A model generated the notes under the pieces. The model did not search any database, was not told the DNA's origin, and saw only the letters and a program-made list of their open reading frames with translations. The position numbers and the translations under genes are program-made. From contig HF991822.1 of NCBI GenBank assembly GCA_000431535.1, positions 59,313 to 123,312 on the forward strand: a stretch of 64,000 bases of DNA. Reading direction: 5' to 3'. Position 1 is the first letter of the stretch, and every line of letters begins with the position of its first letter. The stretch comes from Clostridium sp. CAG:678 (lineage in GTDB: Bacteria > Bacillota > Clostridia > Oscillospirales > Acutalibacteraceae). Shown one piece after another: positions 45,794 to 54,800 of the stretch.

Positions 45794-46522
45794 ATGTATA
45801 AAAACAGTGCTTATAAAATCTTGTCAAACATACCGCTTACCGCGGATGTGTATGAAATGCGGCTGGAGGGCGATACGCAGTATCTTACTGCGCCCGGTCA
45901 GTTCATCAATATCAAACTGAACGGCAGATTCCTTCGCCGCCCCATATCGGTCTGCGATTATAGTGAAAACGAGATCGTGATCATTTATAAAGTTGTTGGC
46001 GGCGGAACTGCGCAGATGGCAGGTCTTGCAGCCGGTGAAACGCTGGACTGCCTGACCGGTCTCGGAAACGGCTACGATATCTCAAAGTCGAAAAAACCGC
46101 TCGTGATCGGCGGCGGTGTGGGTGTGCCTCCTCTTTATCATCTTACGAAATGCCTTTTAAAGGACGGGCAGAGCCCCACGGTTGTGCTCGGTTTCAATAA
46201 GAAAGAAGAGAGCTTTTATGAAGAGGAGTTCAAGGCGCTCGGCGTTCCGGTCATTATTGCCACGGCAGACGGCTCTTACGGCGTAAAAGGCTTTGTAACG
46301 GATGCTATGCCGCAAGATTATGATTATTTTTACACCTGCGGTCCCATGCCTATGTTTAAGGCAATCGAAAGTAAAGTTCAAACTTCCGGGCAGTACAGTT
46401 TTGAGGAGCGTATGGGCTGCGGTTTCGGCGCGTGCATGGGCTGCTCGTGCAAAACAAAGTACGGCAGCAAACGCATCTGCAAGGACGGCCCCGTCCTTTA
46501 CAGGGAGGAGATAATATGGTAG
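45794..46522 (+). CDS. pyrK: Dihydroorotate dehydrogenase electron-transfer subunit
   Basis: 242 residues: a ferredoxin-reductase fold with FAD contact RRPISVCD and nucleotide loop VIGGGVGVPPLY, and a C-terminal [2Fe-2S] site with four cysteines in GCGFGACMGCSCKTK and RICKDGP. PyrK lets the class 1B PyrD pass electrons to NAD, the arrangement used by anaerobic and Gram-positive bacteria. Its stop overlaps pyrD by seven bases, consistent with complex assembly. Confidence 0.95.
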   Translation: MYKNSAYKILSNIPLTADVYEMRLEGDTQYLTAPGQFINIKLNGRFLRRPISVCDYSENEIVIIYKVVGGGTAQMAGLAAGETLDCLTGLGNGYDISKSKKPLVIGGGVGVPPLYHLTKCLLKDGQSPTVVLGFNKKEESFYEEEFKALGVPVIIATADGSYGVKGFVTDAMPQDYDYFYTCGPMPMFKAIESKVQTSGQYSFEERMGCGFGACMGCSCKTKYGSKRICKDGPVLYREEIIW

Positions 46523-47427
46523 ATCTTTCCGTTGATCTTTGCGGCATGCATATGGAGAATCCCGTTGTGCCCGCCAGCGGCACGTTTGGGTTCGGCAAAG
46601 AATTTAAGGATTTTTATGATATCAATATGCTCGGCTCGTTTTCCTTTAAGGGCACAACAAAAGAGCCGCGTTTCGGCAATCCCACGCCGCGTATCGCGGA
46701 ATGCACAGAGGGCATGATCAATGCCGTTGGCCTGCAAAACCCCGGCGTTCATCATGTGATCGAGCATGAACTGCCGGAAATGAAGCAGTATTTTCACAAG
46801 AAAGTGATTGCCAATGTCAGCGGCTTTTCGGTAGAGGAGTATGCCTACACCTGCGCTCTGCTGGATCAGGAGGAGCAGGTCGGTATTCTGGAAGTCAATG
46901 TCAGCTGCCCGAATGTACACGGCGGCGGTATGAGCTTCGGCACGGATCCGCAGTGCGCAGCAGAGGTAACTAAGACTGTGAAAGCGGTCACCTCCAAACC
47001 GGTATTTATTAAACTTTCCCCGAATGTTACAGATATTGTTTCCATTGCAAAAGCGTGCGAGGATGCCGGTGCAGACGGCATCTGCCTGATCAATACACTG
47101 CTTGGCATGCGGGTGGATATCAAAAGAAGATCTGCTGTGATCGCAAACAAAATGGGCGGCTTTTCCGGCAGAGCGGTCTTTCCCGTTGCCGTCAGAATGG
47201 TGTATCAGGTTGCAAAGGCGTGCCGGATCCCGGTCATGGGCTGCGGCGGCGTTGCTTCGGCACAGGATGTTGTGGAAATGATGATGGCAGGCGCAACCGC
47301 CGTTCAGGTGGGCGCGGCAAATCTGATTGATCCGTATGTCTGCAAAAAGATCATAGAAGAACTGCCGAAAGTCTGTGAAGACCTCGGCATTGAAAAAATC
47401 AGCGATATTATAGGAGTGGTGGATTAA
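46516..47427 (+). CDS. pyrD: Dihydroorotate dehydrogenase, class 1B catalytic subunit
   Basis: 303 residues from the ATG at 46516, which has GGGAGGAG just upstream; the open frame reaches back into pyrK. Characteristic stretches are [13 protein letters not shown], the active-site [13 protein letters not shown] with the catalytic cysteine, and the FMN-binding MGCGGV near the C-terminus. It oxidises dihydroorotate to orotate. It overlaps both pyrK and pyrF, the latter by one base (TAATG). Confidence 0.96.
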   Translation: MVDLSVDLCGMHMENPVVPASGTFGFGKEFKDFYDINMLGSFSFKGTTKEPRFGNPTPRIAECTEGMINAVGLQNPGVHHVIEHELPEMKQYFHKKVIANVSGFSVEEYAYTCALLDQEEQVGILEVNVSCPNVHGGGMSFGTDPQCAAEVTKTVKAVTSKPVFIKLSPNVTDIVSIAKACEDAGADGICLINTLLGMRVDIKRRSAVIANKMGGFSGRAVFPVAVRMVYQVAKACRIPVMGCGGVASAQDVVEMMMAGATAVQVGAANLIDPYVCKKIIEELPKVCEDLGIEKISDIIGVVD

Positions 47428-48125
47428 TGGGAAAAGATGTAATTATTGCCTGTGATTTCAACAGCAAAAAAGCAACCTTCGATTTTCTGGATCAGTTTAC
47501 AGAAGAAAAACCGTTTGTAAAGATCGGCATGGAACTTTTTTATGCGGAGGGCCCTTCTATTGTGCGTGATATCAAGGCAAGAGGGCACAAGATCTTTTTG
47601 GATCTGAAACTGCATGATATTCCGAACACCGTTAAAAAGGCAATGCGCGTTTTGCGCGATCTGGATGTGGATATGACGAATCTGCACGCTGCCGGCACCA
47701 TCGAAATGATGAAAGCCGCCATCGAAGGCCTTACCCGTGCGGACGGCACAAGACCGATCCTGATTGCGGTTACCCAGCTGACTTCCACCAGCGAGGAGAG
47801 AATGCAGAATGAGCTCCTGATTCAGGCGTCCATCAACGATACGATCGTAAAATATGCGGAAAATGCGAAAACGGCAGGGCTTGACGGCGTTGTCTGCTCT
47901 CCGCTCGAATCCGGCATGGTCAAAATTGCCTGCGGCGCGGATTTTCTTACGGTTACGCCCGGCGTTCGGTTTGCAGACGGAGAAGTGGGGGATCAGGTGC
48001 GCGTTACAACGCCTGAAAAAGCAAAAGAGATCGGTTCCGATTATATTGTAGTGGGCAGACCCATTACACAGGCAGAGGATCCCGTTGCCGCTTACCGCCG
48101 CTGTGTAAAAGAATTTGTCGGCTGA
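47427..48125 (+). CDS. pyrF: Orotidine 5'-phosphate decarboxylase
   Basis: 232 residues. The catalytic Asp-Lys-Asp array lies in [16 protein letters not shown], and the phosphate-binding end [18 protein letters not shown] is complete. Short length and these motifs place it in the standard bacterial class. It converts OMP to UMP, the last step of the pathway, and is coupled to pyrD through TAATG. A 37-base gap to pyrE holds the next ribosome site. Confidence 0.96.
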   Translation: MGKDVIIACDFNSKKATFDFLDQFTEEKPFVKIGMELFYAEGPSIVRDIKARGHKIFLDLKLHDIPNTVKKAMRVLRDLDVDMTNLHAAGTIEMMKAAIEGLTRADGTRPILIAVTQLTSTSEERMQNELLIQASINDTIVKYAENAKTAGLDGVVCSPLESGMVKIACGADFLTVTPGVRFADGEVGDQVRVTTPEKAKEIGSDYIVVGRPITQAEDPVAAYRRCVKEFVG

Positions 48126-48162
48126 GGGGCTTAAGAAATAACGTTCTGAAAGGAAGGGCATT

Positions 48163-48819
48163 ATGGTAGAGTATAAAAAAGAGTTTATTCAGTTTCTTGA
48201 AAACGCCGGCGTTTTGAAGTTCGGCGATTTTACCGCCAAAAGCGGCAGAAAGATTCCGTATTTCATCAATGCCGGCGATATCAAGACCGGTGAGCAGATC
48301 AAAAAACTCGGCGAGTTTTACGCAAAGGCGTATCTTGATAAACTAGGCAAAAAAAAGGCGGTCCTTTACGGCCCGGCTTATAAAGGTATTCCGATTGCCG
48401 TGTCCGTCTCCGTTGCGCTTGCAAACCACGGCATGGATCTTCCGTTCTTCTTTAACAGAAAAGAAGAAAAGGATCACGGTGAAGGCGGCGTGTTCGTTGG
48501 CTATACGCCAAAATCCGGCGAGGATATCGTGATCGTGGAGGATGTTGTAACTGCCGGCACCGCCATCCGGGAAAGCATGTCAATCCTCTCTAAACTGAAC
48601 GGAACCAAAGTGGACGCCGTTTTTGTTATGGTGGACCGCAAGGAAAAAGGGCAAACGGAAAAGTCCGCAATTGCGGAAGTCGGGGAGGAATACGGTTTTC
48701 CGGTGTATTCTATTGTGGATGTTTATGATATTATCGAATATCTTGAAGCGGATGAAAGCAACCGTGAGCACGTGGAGCGCATAAAGAAATATCTGGAAAC
48801 TTACGGCGCGAAAAACTGA
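48163..48819 (+). CDS. pyrE: Orotate phosphoribosyltransferase
   Basis: 218 residues. The PRPP-binding motif IVEDVVTAGTAIRES lies near residue 125-140, with the flexible catalytic loop RKEEKDHGEGG ahead of it. It attaches ribose phosphate to orotate to give OMP. GAAAGGAAGG precedes the ATG. Position between pyrF and pyrB is within the same operon, without promoter-like sequence in the gaps. Confidence 0.95.
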   Translation: MVEYKKEFIQFLENAGVLKFGDFTAKSGRKIPYFINAGDIKTGEQIKKLGEFYAKAYLDKLGKKKAVLYGPAYKGIPIAVSVSVALANHGMDLPFFFNRKEEKDHGEGGVFVGYTPKSGEDIVIVEDVVTAGTAIRESMSILSKLNGTKVDAVFVMVDRKEKGQTEKSAIAEVGEEYGFPVYSIVDVYDIIEYLEADESNREHVERIKKYLETYGAKN

Positions 48820-48837
48820 CGGGAAAGGACAGATTAA

Positions 48838-49764
48838 ATGCGGCATTTACTTGATACAACCGATCTTTCGGTGGAAGAGATCAATACTATCATCGCGCTT
48901 GCGGATGATATTATTGCAGATAAAAAGAAATACGCCAAAGTCTGCGAAGGCAAAAAACTTGCCACCTTGTTTTTTGAGCCAAGCACAAGAACCCGGCTTT
49001 CGTTTGAGGCGGCAATGCTGGAACTCGGCGGCAGCGTGCTCGGCTTTTCAGAGGCAAATTCCTCTTCCGCGTCAAAAGGGGAGACTGTGGAGGATACAAT
49101 ACGCGTGGTCTCCTGCTATGCGGATATCATCGCCATGCGCCATCCGGTGGAGGGCGCGCCGAAAGTGGCGTCCTATACTTCGCTCGTTCCTGTGATCAAC
49201 GCGGGCGACGGAGGGCACAGCCACCCCACGCAGACGATGACCGATCTTTTAACCATTCACAGGGAAAAGGGTTCTTTTGAAAATCTTACCATCGGCCTTT
49301 GCGGAGATCTGAAATTCGGCAGAACGGTGCATAGCCTTGTAAAAGCGGTGAGCAGGTATCGGAATATCAGATTTGTGCTTATCTCTCCAAAAGAACTTTC
49401 CATGCCGGATTATATTAAATCTGATTATCTGGATGCAAACGGCATTCCGTATATGGAAGTGGAAAAAATGGAGGATGTTATGTCGGATCTGGATATCCTT
49501 TATATGACCCGTGTGCAGCGGGAAAGATTCTTTTCCGAAGATGAATATCTGAAACATAAGGATGCTTTTATTCTGGATCTTAACAAACTGAAAAACGCCA
49601 AAAAAGATCTTACGATCATGCACCCGCTTCCAAGGGTGAACGAGATCGCGCGCGAGGTGGATTCAGATCCGCGCGCAAAATATTTTGAGCAGGCAATGAA
49701 CGGAAAATATATCCGAATGGCGCTGATCATAACGCTGCTCAGATGGGCGGGTGAACTGGAATGA
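48838..49764 (+). CDS. pyrB: Aspartate carbamoyltransferase catalytic subunit
   Basis: 308 residues. The carbamoyl-phosphate loop [15 protein letters not shown] and the [10 protein letters not shown] motif are intact, as is [14 protein letters not shown], which marks aspartate rather than ornithine specificity. It makes carbamoyl aspartate, the committed step. The stop overlaps the start of pyrI by four bases (ATGA), so catalytic and regulatory chains should be made together. Confidence 0.96.
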   Translation: MRHLLDTTDLSVEEINTIIALADDIIADKKKYAKVCEGKKLATLFFEPSTRTRLSFEAAMLELGGSVLGFSEANSSSASKGETVEDTIRVVSCYADIIAMRHPVEGAPKVASYTSLVPVINAGDGGHSHPTQTMTDLLTIHREKGSFENLTIGLCGDLKFGRTVHSLVKAVSRYRNIRFVLISPKELSMPDYIKSDYLDANGIPYMEVEKMEDVMSDLDILYMTRVQRERFFSEDEYLKHKDAFILDLNKLKNAKKDLTIMHPLPRVNEIAREVDSDPRAKYFEQAMNGKYIRMALIITLLRWAGELE

Positions 49765-50171
49765 AAATTGATAAGATCGAAAACGGCTATGTGCTGGATC
49801 ATATTTCCGCAGGCAGCGGCATGAAAGTCTATGAAGCGCTCGGGCTCGCAAATCAGAAATGCCAGGTGGCAATCATTCAGAATGCAAAGAGCGAAAAACT
49901 CGGCGTTAAGGATATTATTAAAGTTAATGAACTGATCGATCTGGATCTGGATGTGCTTGCGTTTATTGATAAAAACATAACTGTGAATATCATAAAAGAC
50001 GGTATTGCAAGCAAAAAAACGCTTACACCGCCAAAACGGATCGTCAATGTGGCAAAATGCCCGAATCCACGCTGTATTTCCAATGTGGAGGAGGGTGTGA
50101 ACTACGAGTTCGCCCTTACGGATGATAAGGGCACATACCGCTGTATCTATTGCGAAACCAAAATCAAATAA
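49761..50171 (+). CDS. pyrI: Aspartate carbamoyltransferase regulatory subunit
   Basis: 136 residues, slightly shorter than enterobacterial PyrI. The zinc site is complete, with CPNPRC near residue 102 and CIYC near residue 131, and the allosteric domain (residues 1-95) binds nucleotides in relatives. Presence of PyrI means the pathway is probably inhibited by CTP at PyrB, in contrast with Bacillus, whose PyrB lacks a regulatory chain. Last gene of the operon, followed by a terminator. Confidence 0.96.
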   Translation: MKIDKIENGYVLDHISAGSGMKVYEALGLANQKCQVAIIQNAKSEKLGVKDIIKVNELIDLDLDVLAFIDKNITVNIIKDGIASKKTLTPPKRIVNVAKCPNPRCISNVEEGVNYEFALTDDKGTYRCIYCETKIK

Positions 50172-50187
50172 ATCTAAATATATAATA

Positions 50188-50221
50188 AAAAAGGTCTCCA
50201 ATCAAAAGCGGAGACCTTTTT
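50188..50221. terminator. Terminator of the pyrimidine operon
   Basis: AAAAAGGTCTCC / GGAGACCTTTTT, 12-bp stem with a 10-base loop; T-rich on both strands, so it can also end the minus-strand zinc-ribbon gene. Confidence 0.9.
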
Positions 50222-50242
50222 GCTTTTATTTTTTCATGCTAA

Positions 50243-50527
50243 TTAAAGCGCGCCGTTTTCCTGAAGTTTGGCGTAGCACTCGCTGCAGTAAACCGGGCGG
50301 TCGTCTTTCGGCTCAAACGGAACCTGGCATGCGGCGCCGCAGTTGGCGCATACAGCGTCGTGCATCACGCGGGATGCCTTGATTGCCGCTTTTTTTGCCG
50401 CTCTGCATTCCTTGCATCTAACAGGTTCGTTCTCAAAGCCTTTTTCGGCATAGAATTCCTGCTCGCCGGCAGTAAAAACAAATTCTTTGCCGCAGTCTTT
50501 GCAAACTAATGTTTTGTCTTCATACAT
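50243..50527 (-). CDS. Small zinc-ribbon protein
   Basis: 94 residues from the ATG at 50527 (AGAGGTAA upstream). Two zinc-ribbon units can be seen: CKDCGKEF paired with CKECRAAK, then CANCGAACQ paired with CSECYAK. The first half has the FTAGEQEFYAEKGF stretch typical of the small 'probable zinc-binding' proteins of Firmicutes and environmental bacteria. The role is unknown; DNA, RNA or protein binding are all possible. It lies downstream of the sigma factor gene in the same direction, so the two may share an mRNA. Confidence 0.8.
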   Translation of the reverse strand: MYEDKTLVCKDCGKEFVFTAGEQEFYAEKGFENEPVRCKECRAAKKAAIKASRVMHDAVCANCGAACQVPFEPKDDRPVYCSECYAKLQENGAL

Positions 50528-50581
50528 GATTTTACCTCTCAAAAATAGATTTGCCGTTTTGCGGCAGGCACGGGATGTGAT

Positions 50582-51154
50582 TCAGAAGGAAACTTCTTTC
50601 AGTTTCTTTCTTATACGCTGCAAAGCATTATCTATCGCCTTGGGGCTTTTATGCAGCCTTTTGGCGATTTCGTTGTAACTGCAACCAACCAAAAATAATC
50701 TCAATACGCCGTTTTCCAATTTTGAGAGACTTTTATCAAGCTGCTGTAATAACAATGAAACGCTTTCCCCCGCAAGGAAAGAATCTTCGGCGCTTAAAGA
50801 ATTTCGTTTCCCGTCAACAAATTCCTTTTCAAACGGAACAACATCCTTTTTCGGAATATCTTTTTGCCTGTTCACTTTGCGAAGCGCCGTTTGCATGGAG
50901 TTATATACACACGTATATGCGTAGGAAAGAAAAGGAATTCCGCGCCTTGGATTATAAGATTTGATCGCGGCAAGCAGACCGATCATACCCTCCTGCATCA
51001 GATCTTCCTGTTCAATTGCGGCATTCGTCCAGCCGGATGCCGTTTTCACTGCAATATACTTGTATTTCTTGATAATGAAGTCTGCTGCCTCACTATCTCC
51101 TTCTTTGGCAAGTTTAAGAATATCCGTTTCATTCAGATTACTAAATTTTTCCAT
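50582..51154 (-). CDS. RNA polymerase sigma-70 family factor, SigH-like
   Basis: 190 residues from the ATG at 51154 with GGAGGATA upstream. Region 2 contains AIEQEDLMQEGMIGLLAAIKSY, the -10 recognition and core-binding helices; FLSYAYTCVYNSMQTALRK completes it. Region 4 at the C-terminus has the helix-turn-helix CSYNEIAKRLHKSPKAIDNALQRIRKKLKEV. Layout and size match SigH, the early stationary-phase and sporulation factor, and the window also holds sigE. It could instead be another small group 3 factor. No anti-sigma gene is adjacent. Confidence 0.85.
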   Translation of the reverse strand: MEKFSNLNETDILKLAKEGDSEAADFIIKKYKYIAVKTASGWTNAAIEQEDLMQEGMIGLLAAIKSYNPRRGIPFLSYAYTCVYNSMQTALRKVNRQKDIPKKDVVPFEKEFVDGKRNSLSAEDSFLAGESVSLLLQQLDKSLSKLENGVLRLFLVGCSYNEIAKRLHKSPKAIDNALQRIRKKLKEVSF

Positions 51155-51240
51155 AATATCCTCCGACTTACCTGATTCTATAATATAACAATCCTTTTCT
51201 AATGTCAAGCAAAGTGCGTAAAATACTTTTTAATGCGGAA

Positions 51241-52335
51241 TTATACATTAAATCGGAATTCTACAATATCTCCGTCCTGCATTATATAATCCTTGCCTTC
51301 GCTTCGGATCAGCCCTTTTTCCTTGCAGGCGTTCATAGATCCGTTTGCCATCAGGTCGTCAAAGGAAACAACCTCGGCGCGAATGAAACCGCGCTCAAAA
51401 TCGCTGTGGATCTTTCCTGCCGCCTGGGGCGCTTTCGTGCCTTTTTTGATCGTCCAGGCGCGCACTTCTTTTTTGCCGGCAGTAAGAAATGAGATCAACC
51501 CAAGCAGGCTGTAACTTTTTTGGATCAGCCTGTCCAGTCCGCTCTTTTCCAAACCGAGATCGGCAAGAAACATCTTTTTGTCTTCTTCGTCAAGCGTGGC
51601 AATCTCCGCCTCTGTTTCTGCGCATATGGCAAGTGTTTCAGCGCCTTCTTCCGCGGCGATCGCCTGAACGGTGTTGTAATTTCTGTTGCTGTCAATGCCG
51701 TTCGCAAAGTCTTCGTCACTCATATTGCAGGCATAAATGACCGGTTTGATCGTAAGCAGGGAAACTTCTTTCAGATACTCGCGCTCATCGTCTGAGATCT
51801 CACAGCTCCTGGCAGTTTTGCCGCCTTCCATTTCGCTGTAAAGCCTTTCTAAAAAGTCCGCTTCAGGCGCAATGGTCTTATCGCCTTTCATCGCTTTTTT
51901 TCTGCTGTCTATTCTGCGGCTGAGTATATCCAGATCAGAGAGAATCAGTTCCAGATTGATCGTTTCAATGTCTCGTTTCGGGTCAATGCTTCCGTCCACG
52001 TGCGTAATATCGTCATTTTCAAAACAGCGCACAACGTGAATGATCGCGTCCACTTCCCGGATATGGCTCAAAAATTTATTTCCGAGTCCCTCGCCCTTGC
52101 TTGCGCCTTTAACAAGGCCGGCAATATCAACAAATTCTATAGATGCCGGTGTGAATTTATCCGGCTGATACATTTCGGCAAGTTTATCCAGTCTTTCGTC
52201 CGGAACGCTTACCATGCCCACATTTGGTTCTATGGTGCAAAAAGGGTAGTTCGCGCTCTGTGCGCCTGCGTTTGTGATCGCGTTAAACAGCGTGCTTTTT
52301 CCAACATTCGGCAGCCCCACGATTCCGAGTTTCAT
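51241..52335 (-). CDS. ychF: Redox-regulated ATPase/GTPase YchF (OLA1 family)
   Basis: 364 residues, standard length. GLPNVGKSTLFNA is the P-loop, FVDIAGLVKGASKGEGLGNKFL the switch region, and the C-terminal TGS domain contains the ending DGDIVEFRFNV. YchF is a universally conserved P-loop protein that prefers ATP and associates with ribosomes. The gene is single with its own promoter and lies back-to-back with the ilv-leu operon. Confidence 0.97.
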   Translation of the reverse strand: MKLGIVGLPNVGKSTLFNAITNAGAQSANYPFCTIEPNVGMVSVPDERLDKLAEMYQPDKFTPASIEFVDIAGLVKGASKGEGLGNKFLSHIREVDAIIHVVRCFENDDITHVDGSIDPKRDIETINLELILSDLDILSRRIDSRKKAMKGDKTIAPEADFLERLYSEMEGGKTARSCEISDDEREYLKEVSLLTIKPVIYACNMSDEDFANGIDSNRNYNTVQAIAAEEGAETLAICAETEAEIATLDEEDKKMFLADLGLEKSGLDRLIQKSYSLLGLISFLTAGKKEVRAWTIKKGTKAPQAAGKIHSDFERGFIRAEVVSFDDLMANGSMNACKEKGLIRSEGKDYIMQDGDIVEFRFNV

Positions 52336-52374
52336 AGTCGGTTCTCCTTAGTCTTTCAATTTTAATCATTATAT

Positions 52375-52403
52375 AGTATATAACACGCAAAATGATTTGG
52401 CAA
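52375..52403 (-). promoter_or_regulatory. Promoter of ychF
   Basis: Minus strand: TTGCCA (52398-52403), 17-base spacer, TATACT (52375-52380). Confidence 0.65.
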
Positions 52404-52481
52404 GAATTAATTGCCGGATAAAAGCGGTTTTCACTTTTTTGCGATATTTTTCGCGCAGGGCTTTCAGGTAAAAATATAGCC

Positions 52482-52527
52482 TTGACTTTGCGGCATAAAA
52501 ATACTAAAATATCTATAAATATTTTAG
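52482..52527 (+). promoter_or_regulatory. ilvB promoter with an overlapping perfect palindrome
   Basis: TTGACT (52482-52487), 17-base spacer, TAAAAT (52505-52510). CTAAAATAT (52504-52512) and ATATTTTAG (52519-52527) are an exact inverted repeat around six bases, covering the -10 box and the start point. This position is typical for a repressor site. The sequence does not match the CodY motif, and no T-box or leader peptide fits in the 25-base leader. Confidence 0.7.
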
Positions 52528-52551
52528 ATGTGATATAACGGAGGGATTGTA

Positions 52552-54216
52552 ATGGAATTAAACGGCTCGCAGATCGTTCTGGAAGTTTTAAAGGAACAGG
52601 GCGTTGATACGGTTTTCGGCTATCCCGGAGGCACGATTCTCAATATCTTTGATGAGTTATATAAATACGGAGATACCTTTAAGCATATCCTTACCGCCCA
52701 CGAGCAGGGTGCGTCCCATGCGGCGGACGGTTACGCAAGGGCAACCGGCAAGGTCGGCGTATGCTTTGCAACTTCCGGCCCCGGATCTACCAATCTTGTT
52801 ACCGGCATCGCAACTGCGTATATGGATTCTATTCCAATGGTTGCCATTACCTGTAATGTGGGTACATCCATGATCGGCAGGGATTCTTTCCAGGAAGTGG
52901 ATATCAAGGGCATTACAATGCCGATAACAAAGCATAATTTTATGGTGCGCAATGTGGAAGAACTTGCGGATACCATCAGAAATGCGTTTCGGATCGCTAT
53001 CAGCGGCAGAAAAGGACCCGTACTTGTGGATATTCCAAAGGATATTACTTCAGCAAAATGCGAGTACTATCCTGCGCCCAAACAGCAGCCGGATGCATTC
53101 GTTCACCCGAAAAACAAGTGTATAGACCGCGCTGTGGAACTGCTTAAAAACAGCAAAAAGCCGCTCATTTATCTTGGCGGCGGCGCCATTTCATCCAACA
53201 GCAGCAAAGAGATCAGGGAATTCGCCGAAAAACTGGACTGCCCTGTGGTTTCTTCCCTTATGGGTCTCGGTGCATTTGATCACAGCCATGAACTTTATGT
53301 TGGCCTGATCGGTATGCACGGCAGGTTTGAATCCAATAAGGCTGCCGCGCAGTGTGATGTGCTGATCGCCTGCGGCGCCAGATTTTCGGACAGAGTTGCC
53401 GGCAACAGACTGAAATTTGCTCCGAAAGCGGATGTTATACATATTGATATTGATCCGGCGGAAATGGATAAAAATGTTTATTCAGACTGCCATTTAAGAG
53501 GCGATCTGAAAGAAGTTCTGCCGCTTTTGACCAAGGCGCTGAATCAGAATGACCATTCAGACTGGAAAGAGGAGATCAACAGCTGGAAACGTCCGTTTGT
53601 GCAGAATCAGATCGGGGATTATGTAAATCCGCAGAAACTCATCGAGTTCGTTGATGAAAATACGCCGGATGATGCGATCGTGGTTACCGATGTTGGTCAG
53701 CACCAGCTGTGGGCTGCGCAGTTCTATAAATTCCGTCAGCCGCGTACAATGCTTACAAGCGGCGGTCTTGGAACTATGGGCTATTCCATGGGCGCTGCCA
53801 TGGGCGCCGCATTCGGCTGCCCGCAAAAGAAAGTAGTTCTTTTTGCCGGCGACGGCGGTTTCCATATGAATTTGAACGAACTTGCAACTATGGCGTCCTA
53901 TAATATACCGGTCGTTATGTTTATTATGAACAATAAGGTGCTCGGTATGGTGCGCCAGTGGCAGAAACTGTTTTACGGAAACCGGTTTGCGGATACGGAT
54001 CCGAACAGAAAAACGGATTTCGTAAAAGTGGCAGAGGCGTTCGGGATCAAAGGTCTCCGGTTGGAAAATAATGACCAGATCGAAAGCGTTGTAAAAGAAG
54101 CGCTCGAATATCAGGGGCCGATCCTTGTTGACTGCCGTATTTCTCCGGATTCAAACGTGCTTCCGATGATCCCGCCCGGCGGCTCATCAGATGATATTAT
54201 TATGAATTTTAATTGA
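52552..54216 (+). CDS. ilvB: Acetolactate synthase, large (catalytic) subunit
   Basis: 554 residues. The thiamine-diphosphate glutamate is in TAHEQGASHAADGYARATG near residue 48, and the cofactor motif GDGGFHMNLNELATMASYN runs from about residue 435. QEVDIKGITMPITKHN identifies the anabolic, FAD-requiring synthase rather than the catabolic AlsS. It condenses two pyruvates, or pyruvate with 2-oxobutyrate, for valine, leucine and isoleucine. GGAGGG precedes the ATG. It begins the ilvB-ilvN-leuC-leuD unit. Confidence 0.96.
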   Translation: MELNGSQIVLEVLKEQGVDTVFGYPGGTILNIFDELYKYGDTFKHILTAHEQGASHAADGYARATGKVGVCFATSGPGSTNLVTGIATAYMDSIPMVAITCNVGTSMIGRDSFQEVDIKGITMPITKHNFMVRNVEELADTIRNAFRIAISGRKGPVLVDIPKDITSAKCEYYPAPKQQPDAFVHPKNKCIDRAVELLKNSKKPLIYLGGGAISSNSSKEIREFAEKLDCPVVSSLMGLGAFDHSHELYVGLIGMHGRFESNKAAAQCDVLIACGARFSDRVAGNRLKFAPKADVIHIDIDPAEMDKNVYSDCHLRGDLKEVLPLLTKALNQNDHSDWKEEINSWKRPFVQNQIGDYVNPQKLIEFVDENTPDDAIVVTDVGQHQLWAAQFYKFRQPRTMLTSGGLGTMGYSMGAAMGAAFGCPQKKVVLFAGDGGFHMNLNELATMASYNIPVVMFIMNNKVLGMVRQWQKLFYGNRFADTDPNRKTDFVKVAEAFGIKGLRLENNDQIESVVKEALEYQGPILVDCRISPDSNVLPMIPPGGSSDDIIMNFN

Positions 54217-54232
54217 TGCGGAGGGAGTTTAA

Positions 54233-54739
54233 ATGATCGAAAAACTTACTTTTTCCGTTCTTGTGGATAACCAGAGCGGTGTTTTGCAGCGTGTGGCAAG
54301 CCTTTTCAGCCGAAGGGGATATAATATCAATTCGCTGACGGTTAGTGAAACGGAAGACCCTGCGTTTTCCAGAATGACGGTTGTGTCTGAAGCGGATCAA
54401 GATATGGCGCGCCAGATCGAGATGCAGCTTTTAAAACTGGAAATCGTTAAAAAAGTAGAACTTTTAACGGATCAGAACTCCGTTTCCTCTGAACTTCTGC
54501 TCATTAAAGTGCGGGCAAAAGGGATTGAAAAGAAAAACGCCCTGCTTGAGATCAACAGAAAATACGGCGCAAGAATCGTGGATGTTACGCTGGAAAGTTT
54601 CACACTGGAACTTACGGGCAGACCGGATACGATCGATGAGTTTATCGGCGCCGTTTCCGATTTCGGAATCATTGAAATGGCAAGAACAGGTGAAACCTCG
54701 CTGGAAAGAGGTTCGGAATCCTTTTCCGAAGATCTTTAA
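54233..54739 (+). CDS. ilvN: Acetolactate synthase, small (regulatory) subunit
   Basis: 168 residues. An N-terminal ACT domain (FSVLVDNQSGVLQRVASLFSR, then YNINSLTVSETED) binds valine in relatives and gives feedback inhibition; the C-terminal half with LEINRKYGARIVDVT activates the catalytic subunit. It follows ilvB after 16 bases with GGAGGGAG upstream, so the two chains are co-expressed. Confidence 0.95.
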   Translation: MIEKLTFSVLVDNQSGVLQRVASLFSRRGYNINSLTVSETEDPAFSRMTVVSEADQDMARQIEMQLLKLEIVKKVELLTDQNSVSSELLLIKVRAKGIEKKNALLEINRKYGARIVDVTLESFTLELTGRPDTIDEFIGAVSDFGIIEMARTGETSLERGSESFSEDL

Positions 54740-54800
54740 TGCAATCGGCTTACGCCGTGCCCTTATATAGGGAAAATCAATCAGAAAACAGGTGATGCAA

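Noticed and set aside
52404..52551. T-box riboswitch or leader-peptide attenuator before ilvB
   Set aside because: The promoter is only about 40 bases before the ATG; no T-box sequence, specifier stem or terminator-antiterminator pair fits.
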